This document shows, piece by piece, positions 57,201-64,000 of a DNA stretch of 64,000 bases (position 1 is its first letter; every line of letters starts with the position of its first letter). Source of the DNA: Pseudo-nitzschia pungens (Eukaryota > Bacillariophyta > Bacillariophyceae > Bacillariales > Bacillariaceae); the NCBI GenBank assembly GCA_037355855.1, contig CM074760.1, forward strand, positions 6,936,501 through 7,000,500, given 5' to 3'. The notes under the pieces were generated by a model that saw only the letters and a list, made by a program, of their open reading frames with translations, was not told where the DNA came from and did no database searches. The position numbers and the translations under genes are program-made.

Positions 57201-59252
57201 AACCGAACGAGGAGATCGAGTACTCGGTGGAAATTATCCTTCCAATGGATCTAAATCCAGATCCGATATACGGAACGAACAGTTCCATTGTCGAAAACAA
57301 AATTACAACTCCTAAACCAACTTCCGGAGGTTACACCTGCCGGCGGGGGAACTAGATATATTCAGGAGGACGACACCGATTCTGACTCGCCAGGAGCCGC
57401 GTCCCTGAACCACATACTCATCGGAGGAAAACCGCTGTGTTGCCAAGGCATTGTGATTTCATTTTTCCCTCTGACCTCATTCACGAGTATGAACGAAGGG
57501 AACAAAACTCATATTGAGTTGACGGTAAAACTGGAGGAATCCGAAATTCCGGTGAACGTAAAGCGCCCCTTGTTTGACGTAAATAATTATGTATCTTTCG
57601 CGTGGAAACGACCGATGGGCTTGCGCGTGAGTAGGGGACCTAGGTGTTTACGATTGCTGTCGCCAACCGCGAACATGATTGTAACCAATGTGACGGATGA
57701 ATTCACCCAAGGCAAGGCATTGGAAGGCACCGTCAATCGTATCGTACTCAAGTTAAAGCCAGGCGAAAATGAATCTTGCTCCCAGGTGAATGATTCGAGT
57801 GAGTTGCTCAAGCATTCTGAAGACTGCCGAGGGTCGCACGAAGCGGCTTTCCTCGAAAGACAGTGACGACACTGTCGAGGACGGAGAAGAAATAGTGGAT
57901 GTGATGAATCCCCGGGTTCGTACTCCTGTTTTGGTGAAGAGAGACGTTGGATCCTTTGAGAGTATAGTCTGATTTTGGATACGTGCTGCCAAACGGATGG
58001 ACTTCTGTTGGTGACGGTCGAGGCGGTGACACTGACTACAGCATAATAGCATCCAGGCTTGATGCCGGAGAGGAAACATATGCTTACTTTGATTTGTATC
58101 GACCAACACCTGAACCTGCCACCGTCCTTGCGACAGGAAACGATGAGACACTCGAAGAAATGACAAAATACGATGATAGTGAATGCGAAACGAATGTGGA
58201 CATATCAATCCGTTATCACCAAAAAGGCAAAGAGAATGCCGAAGGTGCCGAAAGAGACTTTGTCTCACTTGACCACAGTGTCAATATATTATGGACCTCG
58301 CCAGTTTCTCTTGCATTTTCTTCGACTGCGCAAGACGCGTATCCTTGCGGAAATCGACACACTTCGAATTTGATGTACGAAAATGAACCCGCTAGCCTCG
58401 ATGAAGCAATCTACCCTTCAAATTTCATGCCCGAAGAGGACGCCCTCTGTGACACTATACTCATTGATAAGGAAAAGGTCTTTACCAAGGGCATCATTCA
58501 AGCAGCAGCTGCCATCGATGGACTTTTTGTTGAAATCAATAAAGTGCGATTCATTACGAATGAGAAGAATGGTGATGGCAAGTTCAAGCTGTTGAGCAGC
58601 GATGACGTTGACGGTGTGATATACAAAGGAGAAACCGATCATCCATGTCGAACCCTTGCTGTTGGTTCTGAGATATCCTTTGCATGGATGACCAGCGTTC
58701 ACATGGAAAGTCACTGTTGTGAGGAGAGCTTTGTTGCTCCGATCGGCACTATTTCAGTGGATTGGCGTCCATCACCGATCAAACTCTCGAAAGAAGTGCA
58801 GTTTCTAGCCGAAGATGATTTCAAAGGAAGCCATGGACCGCTTCAGCTCGAGCAATCTATGGATTACCAATTTAGCGGACCACTCTGCTACGTCGAGAGT
58901 GCTCCGTTTGAAGCAAAACCGGAGAGCTTACCCGATTCGATTGAAGTAGCTGTACCTTTTCAAGTAGGCTTATACTGTGAAGAACAATACTCCCCTCGAT
59001 CAGGAACTGAAGATCATGCTCCAAGACTCTTCAATCCCAGGTAATTATGTGAATGATGCATTTCTAATCAGTGGTTTTGTCAATCAAAAGTCATCTATCG
59101 GACCATACGAATCCCATCTATTTTCGTATACAGCCATACCAATGAAGGTTGGTAGAGTAAATTTACCACCTATATCAATATCCAGCACAAGGTACAAGAC
59201 CTGGATCATTCGCGAATCGCTACACAAACGGTCGATTTACGTTACTCCCTAG
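54206..59252 (+). CDS. TRAPPC11-like trafficking protein, frame broken in five places
   Basis: A component-like subunit of the TRAPP tethering complex. The first frame (54206-57355) runs 1049 residues. It has GWLEKHAAALPSVIIVVGQI and a foie-gras-type helical region (DQCRAVADWLNFKIMQM from about 592, SRQLIVVSQLLERYPP, CCPWRIFEAAAEALLKAG). Low-complexity inserts include Gly/Ser repeats (about 150-175) and Asp7. The continuation moves by +1 at about 57346-57350 (a G run), at 57790, at 57966 and at 58967, giving segments to 59252. Downstream segments hold the C-terminal gryzun-type beta domain (VPFQV..YTVKNNTPLDQ, FLISGF, GRVNLPPISI). The 57790 and 57966 shifts are absent from the right-arm copy. 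The gene is cut by the left palindrome arm from about 57437. Full length would be about 1680 residues, longer than animal TRAPPC11 (about 1130). Frame breaks may be sequence errors or allele damage. Confidence 0.72.
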
Positions 59253-60718
59253 AGTCATTAATATTATTATTTTCATAATGATAACATTATTAATTCTAAC
59301 TTGACTATTATATCGAAAGATCCACACTGTAGTTGAATCCTTTGTTGAGTTCTCTGAACGGCTTCAGACTTTTAACAGAAAGGCTACCTGCAGTTGGTTT
59401 GCAGCAACTCAGTTGCTGAATAGCAAGCAATAGTATTTACTGTTGAATTTAACATCATTTTCAATTGTTTTGATTCAGAGATACGAAGTAAAAAGCCATG
59501 GTCTGCTATCATTGTTCTCATCTCAGCAAATGAGATCAAAAGCGAACCCGTAATCTTACCCCACGGAATTGAATGGTTGGATCAAATAATAATTATTCAG
59601 AATGAAATGTCGATTTTTTTAGGCTACACTGTCGTACGGAAAGCTTTCGAGCTTAAATGATTTTTGTTTTTAAAAATGGATGTAGAAAGCCTTATTCAGA
59701 AAGATACCGTTATGAGTTATTTTGAGATCTGGAACACGCCACAAAAATCATGTTCGAGTGAATGAATTGCAATAAGCCTAGATTAGCCTAAAGGTTAGAA
59801 AAAGGCTCATGCACACTCCCCCGTGTTTGCGTTGTGTTCTTCTGAAACTCGGCGAAGCTGTATTATATTGTCGTCAGTCATCCGCAGAGGTGAACGACAT
59901 TAAGTTGGATTCCGACCGATTGGAGAATTCATTAGCGTTCACAATATTTCGTAAACCATTTTGTGCCAGTAGTGCTGCTATCAGCACCACATCGATTTCC
60001 TTGCCATCGCGATAACGAGACGAAAGCATTGACCCTACACAGAATAACTTCCGAATCCAGAACCATGATGATGACTACAGGATCCAAGGACAAGGAAGAC
60101 GGAAAGTCAATTTCCACACCAGTTACAGATCCTCATGATAGCTCTGAAGGCGAGGAAGAAGCGTCGATGTCGAAAAATTCATCAACCCCTGAAGAACTGC
60201 CTTCCCAAGCATCAACAAAAAGACGAAAAGGAGGATGCTGTCGCGATAGCTCTTGCTGTGCAACAAGGACTGTGACGTACGACTCTGTGCGAGACAATAG
60301 TCCGGAGAAAGGAGGACTTCCTTATCCTAATTGATACTGTGGTACACAGTTTTCAATGGTCAATTCCCAAGTCCAATCTGCAACCTCACATGTGACCTCA
60401 AAATTCAATCATACACATCTGCATTCGGTGAATTTGTACAACATATTATTTCCTTTGGAAAAGAAGACTTCCGATCTATTAGAATTATTCATGATATCAT
60501 TGAAAATACTAGTAAGACTCTGCACTTTAAAAACATAAGGAGCTTGCGTATAGCCTCAAAAATTCTTACTTTCGGCATCGATCGAAAACAAGCATCGTGC
60601 CATTCCCAATTGGTATTGCTCGTTAACCCGGGACACTGAATTCCCGTGGACTCGAGGAGCCACCCAAGGGACTCCTCCTTGTAAGTTTTTGACATTCTCC
60701 ATCTACTGATAAGTCAAC
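59253..60718. other. TRAPPC11-like 3' region and palindrome core, left arm
   Basis: AT-rich sequence after the last frame of the TRAPPC11-like gene. The only candidate gene is at 60065-60334, listed separately. Near 60640-60700 the sequence turns GC-mixed before the palindrome centre. Confidence 0.5.
60065..60334 (+). CDS. possible small gene, Ser/Glu/Lys-rich, left arm
   Basis: An 89-codon frame from Met 60065 (MMMTTGSKDKEDGKS). It is hydrophilic, with a C-C pair region (GGCCRDSSCCATRT). The right-arm copy (61108-61410 -) keeps the same residues up to SPEK, then differs because of a one-base indel (AAA against AAAA). It could be the first exon of a gene cut by the palindrome, or chance. No domain is recognised. 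Confidence 0.3.
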   Translation: MMMTTGSKDKEDGKSISTPVTDPHDSSEGEEEASMSKNSSTPEELPSQASTKRRKGGCCRDSSCCATRTVTYDSVRDNSPEKGGLPYPN

Positions 60719-62191
60719 GTTGACTTATCAGTATGTGGAGAATGTCAAAAACTTACAAGGAGGAGTCCCTTGGGTGGCTCCTCGAGTCCACGGGAATTCA
60801 GTGTCCCGGGTTAACGAGCAATACCAATTGGGAATGGCACGATGCTTGTTTTCGATCGAGTGCCGAAAGTAAGAATTTTTGAGGCTATACGCAAGCTCCT
60901 TATGTTTTTAAAGTGCAGAGTCTTACTAGTATTTTCAATGATATCATGAATAATTCTAATAGATCGGAAGTCTTCTTTTCCAAAGGAAATAATATGTTGT
61001 ACAAATTCACCGAATGCAGATGTGTATGATTGAATTTTGAGGTCACATGTGAGGTTGCAGATTGGACTTGGGAATTGACCATTGAAAACTGTGTACCACA
61101 GTATCAATTAGGATAAGGAAGTCCTCCTTTTCTCCGGACTATTGTCTCGCACAGAGTCGTACGTCACAGTCCTTGTTGCACAGCAAGAGCTATCGCGACA
61201 GCATCCTCCTTTTCGTCTTTTTGTTGATGCTTGGGAAGGCAGTTCTTCAGGGGTTGATGAATTTTTCGACATCGACGCTTCTTCCTCGCCTTCAGAGCTA
61301 TCATGAGGATCTGTAACTGGTGTGGAAATTGACTTTCCGTCTTCCTTGTCCTTGGATCCTGTAGTCATCATCATGGTTCTGGATTCGGAAGTTATTCTGT
61401 GTAGGGTCAATGCTTTTCGTCTCGTTATCGCGATGGCAAGGAAATCGATGTGGTGCTGATAGCAGCACTACTGGCACAAAAATGGTTTACGAAATATTGT
61501 GAACGCTAATGAATTCTCCAATCGGTCGGAATCCAACTTAATGTCGTTCACCTCTGCGGATGACTGACGACAATATAATACAGCTTCGCCGAGTTTCAGA
61601 AGAACACAACGCAAACACGGGGGAGTGTGCATGAGCCTTTTTCTAACCTTTAGGCTAATCCTAGGCTTATTGCAATTCATTCACTCGAACATGATTTTTG
61701 TGGCGTGTTCCAGATCTCAAAATAACTCATAACGGTATCTTTCTGAATAAGGCTTTCTACATCCATTTTTAAAAACAAAAATCATTTAAGCTCGAAAGCT
61801 TTCCGTACGACAGTGTAGCCTAAAAAAATCGACATTTCATTCTGAATAATTATTATTTGATCCAACCATTCAATTCCGTGGGGTAAGATTACGGGTTCGC
61901 TTTTGATCTCATTTGCTGAGATGAGAACAATGATAGCAGACCATGGCTTTTTACTTCGTATCTCTGAATCAAAACAATTGAAAATGATGTTAAATTCAAC
62001 AGTAAATACTATTGCTTGCTATTCAGCAACTGAGTTGCTGCAAACCAACTGCAGGTAGCCTTTCTGTTAAAAGTCTGAAGCCGTTCAGAGAACTCAACAA
62101 AGGATTCAACTACAGTGTGGATCTTTCGATATAATAGTCAAGTTAGAATTAATAATGTTATCATTATGAAAATAATAATATATTAATGACT
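60719..62191. other. right-arm core and TRAPPC11-like 3' flank
   Basis: Mirror of 59253-60718. It holds the copy of the possible small gene (61108-61374 -) and otherwise no gene. Confidence 0.5.
61108..61374 (-). CDS. possible small gene, right-arm copy
   Basis: Mirror of the left-arm frame, starting with MMMTTGSKDKEDG (Met at 61374). The tail ends SPEKRRTSLS instead of SPEKGGLPYPN because of a one-base difference in an A run. Kept only as a weak candidate. Confidence 0.3.
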   Translation of the reverse strand: MMMTTGSKDKEDGKSISTPVTDPHDSSEGEEEASMSKNSSTPEELPSQASTKRRKGGCCRDSSCCATRTVTYDSVRDNSPEKRRTSLS

Positions 62192-64000
62192 CTAGGGAGT
62201 AACGTAAATCGACCGTTTGTGTAGCGATTCGCGAATGATCCAGGTCTTGTACCTTGTGCTGGATATTGATATAGGTGGTAAATTTACTCTACCAACCTTC
62301 ATTGGTATGGCTGTATACGAAAATAGATGGGATTCGTATGGTCCGATAGATGACTTTTGATTGACAAAACCACTGATTAGAAATGCATCATTCACATAAT
62401 TACCTGGGATTGAAGAGTCTTGGAGCATGATCTTCAGTTCCTGATCGAGGGGAGTATTGTTCTTCACAGTATAAGGCTACTTGAAAAGGTACTGCTACTT
62501 CAATCGAATCGGGTAAGCTCTCCGGTTTTGCTTCAAACGGAGCACTCTCGACGTAGCAGAGTGGTCCGCTAAATTGGTGATCCATAGATTGCTCGAGCTG
62601 AAGCGGTCCATGGCTTCCTTTGAAATCATCTTCGGCTAGAAACTGCACTTCTTTCGAGAGTTTGATCGGTGATGGACGCCAATCCACTGAAATAGTGCCG
62701 ATCGGAGCAACAAAACTCTCCTCACAACAGTGACTTTCCATGTGAACGCTGGTCATCCATGCAAAGGATATCTCAGAACCAACAGCAAGGGTTCGACATG
62801 GATGATCGGTTTCTCCTTTGTATATCACACCGTCAACGTCATCGCTGCTCAACAGCTTGAACTTGCCATCACCATTCTTCTCATTCGCAATGAATCGCAC
62901 TTTATTGATTTCAACAAAAAGTCCATCGATGGCAGCTGCTGCTTGAATGATGCCCTTGGTAAAGACCTTGCCCTTATCAATGAGTATAGTGTCACAGCGG
63001 GCGTCCTCTTCAGGCGTGACATTTGAAGGGTAGATTGCTTCATCGAGGCTAGCGGGCTCATTTTCGTACATCAAATTCGAAGTGTGTCGATTTCCGCAAG
63101 GATACGCGTCTTGCGCAGTCGAAGAAAATGCAACAGAAACTGGCGAGGTCCATAATATATTGACACTGTGGTCAAGTGAGACAAAGTCTCTTTCGGCACC
63201 GTCGTCGGCATTCTCTTTGCCTTTTTGGTGATAACGGATTGATATGTCCACATTCGTTTCGCATTCACTATCATCGTATTTTGTCATTTCTTCGAGTGTC
63301 TCATCGTTTTCTGTCGCAAGGACGGTGGCAGGTTCAGGTGTTGGTCGATACAAATCAAAGTAAGCATATGTTTCCTCTCCGGCATCAAGCCTGGATGCTA
63401 TTATGCTGTAGTCAGTGTCACCGCCTCGACCGTCACCAACAGAAGTCCATCCGTTTGGCAGCACGTATCCAAAATCAGACATACTCTCAAAGGATCCAAC
63501 GTCTCTCTTCACCAAAACAGGAGTACGAACCCGGGGATTCATCACATCCACTATTTCTTCTCCGTCCTCGACAGTGTCGTCACTGTCTTTCGAGGAAAGC
63601 CGCTTCGTGCGACCCTCGGCAGTCTTCAGAATGCTTGAGCAACTCACTCGAATCTTCACCTGGGAGCAAGATTCATTTTCGCCTGGCTTTAACTTGAGTA
63701 CGATACGATTGACGGTGCCTTCCAATGCCTTGCCTTGGGTGAATTCATCCGTCACATTGGTTACAATCATGTTCGCGGTTGGCGACAGCAATCGTAAACA
63801 CCTAGGTCCCCTACTCACGCGCAAGCCCATCGGTCGTTTCCACGCGAAAGATACATAATTATTTACGTCAAACAAGGGGCGCTTTACGTTCACCGGAATT
63901 TCGGATTCCTCCAGTTTTTACCGTCAACTCAATATGAGTTTTGTTCCCTTCGTTCATACTCGTGAATGAGGTCAGAGGAAAAATGAAATCACAATGCCTT
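62192..64000 (-). CDS. TRAPPC11-like C-terminal half, right-arm copy (partial)
   Basis: Reads from beyond the window end toward 62192. The main frame (63893-62400, 497 codons) is uninterrupted where the left arm has its shifts at 57790 and 57966, joining KIRVSCSSILK and FESMSDFGYVLP cleanly. The last segment (62467-62192) ends in the same KRSIYVTP. Near 63910 an extra A (taaaaact) and near 63980 a missing C shift the frame in this copy only. The shift between VPFQV and YTVKNN (about 62470-62480) is shared with the left arm. Amino-acid differences from the left arm include TEND/TGND, VTPEEDARC/FMPEEDALC and MDHQF/MDYQF. It lacks an N-terminal half within the window. Confidence 0.65.

Larger units (their letters stand above)
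57437..60718. repeat. palindrome, left arm (window-visible part)
   Basis: Base p here matches the complement of about base 121437-p, drifting by up to 9 bases through indels. The centre is AAC|GTT at 60718/60719, in GATAAGTCAACGTTGACTTATC. The arm carries the 3' half of the TRAPPC11-like gene, its downstream region and a possible small gene. The flanks of the centre differ by a few bases (ccatctactg against cagtatgtgg). Confidence 0.95.
60719..64000. repeat. palindrome, right arm (runs off the window)
   Basis: Reverse complement of the left arm with substitutions and one- to three-base indels. For example, a region near 62960-63030 differs from the left arm (58425-58495) at six positions. 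The arm continues beyond the window end, so its true length is unknown. Confidence 0.95.

Noticed and set aside
57346..57375. Very short intron to join the first TRAPPC11-like frames
   Set aside because: GT..AG pairs in this place would give an intron of under 30 bp, far shorter than the 81-285 bp introns elsewhere in the window. A one-base error in the G run is simpler.
57437..64000. Palindrome as a simple missed-adapter read artefact
   Set aside because: The arms differ by clustered substitutions that change residues, which a single molecule read twice would not give. A haplotype misjoin remains possible and is kept in the findings.

Overview
The window is nuclear DNA of a photosynthetic stramenopile, most likely a pennate diatom. 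Three things point there. Genes are scattered on both strands, with small GT..AG introns (81-285 bp) in five of them. Several proteins start with an ER signal peptide that ends in a diatom-type plastid motif (A-A-F, Q-A-F, A-S-A-F, E-G-F, N-A-W). The gene set mixes plant-like proteins (a PRMT10-like methyltransferase, E2F, SHLQKYRLH-type Myb) with general eukaryotic ones. The species is not determined here. Genes are mostly GC-rich and the spaces between them AT-rich, rich in short GTAACCTTAC/CGTAAGGTTAC and ACTAGT words.

Layout. 1-2 kb: no gene seen. 2.0-2.7 kb: small secreted Cys-containing protein (-). 3.8-5.4 kb: plastid-type histidyl-tRNA synthetase (-). 6.6-8.4 kb: glucose-6-phosphate isomerase (+). 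9.3-10.7 kb: triosephosphate isomerase (+). 11.2-13.5 kb: ZnT9-like cation diffusion facilitator (-). 15.2-17.7 kb: E2F factor (-). 18.9-20.2 kb: Tudor-like basic protein (+). 21.0-22.5 kb: PRMT10-like arginine methyltransferase with a possible plastid presequence (+). 23.2-24.5 kb: secretory-pathway Rossmann-like protein (-). 24.7 kb: tRNA-Phe(GAA) (-). 25.4-26.8 kb: proteasome lid subunit RPN6 (+). 26.8-29.9 kb: gene-poor. 29.9-31.8 kb: protein kinase with DFD in place of DFG (+). 32.5-32.9 kb: small plastid protein (-). 34.2-36.6 kb: NOP9-like Pumilio protein (-). 38.3-40.3 kb: Myb/GARP-type factor (+). 40.9-41.7 kb: plastid NTF2/SnoaL-like protein (+). 41.9-43.2 kb: RluA-type pseudouridine synthase (-). 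44.7-46.4 kb: EF-hand plus tRNase Z-type metallo-beta-lactamase fusion (-). 47.5-49.5 kb: secreted C69 peptidase (-). 50.5-52.7 kb: low-complexity protein (-). 54.2-59.3 kb: TRAPPC11-like trafficking gene with frame breaks (+).

From about 57.4 kb to the window end the sequence is one large palindrome centred at 60718/60719. Everything in the left arm, including the C-terminal half of the TRAPPC11-like gene, recurs in reverse in the right arm. The arms differ by real substitutions (clustered in places) and by scattered one-base indels, so this is not one molecule read twice. It is either a diverged inverted duplication or two haplotypes joined head to head by the assembler.

There is no operon logic; genes act independently. 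Themes are central carbon metabolism (two glycolytic isomerases side by side), plastid proteins and RNA metabolism (HisRS, tRNase Z-like, pseudouridine synthase, two plastid proteins of unknown role), proteostasis (RPN6, C69), nucleolar ribosome assembly (NOP9) and gene regulation (E2F, Myb, PRMT, Tudor-like, kinase).
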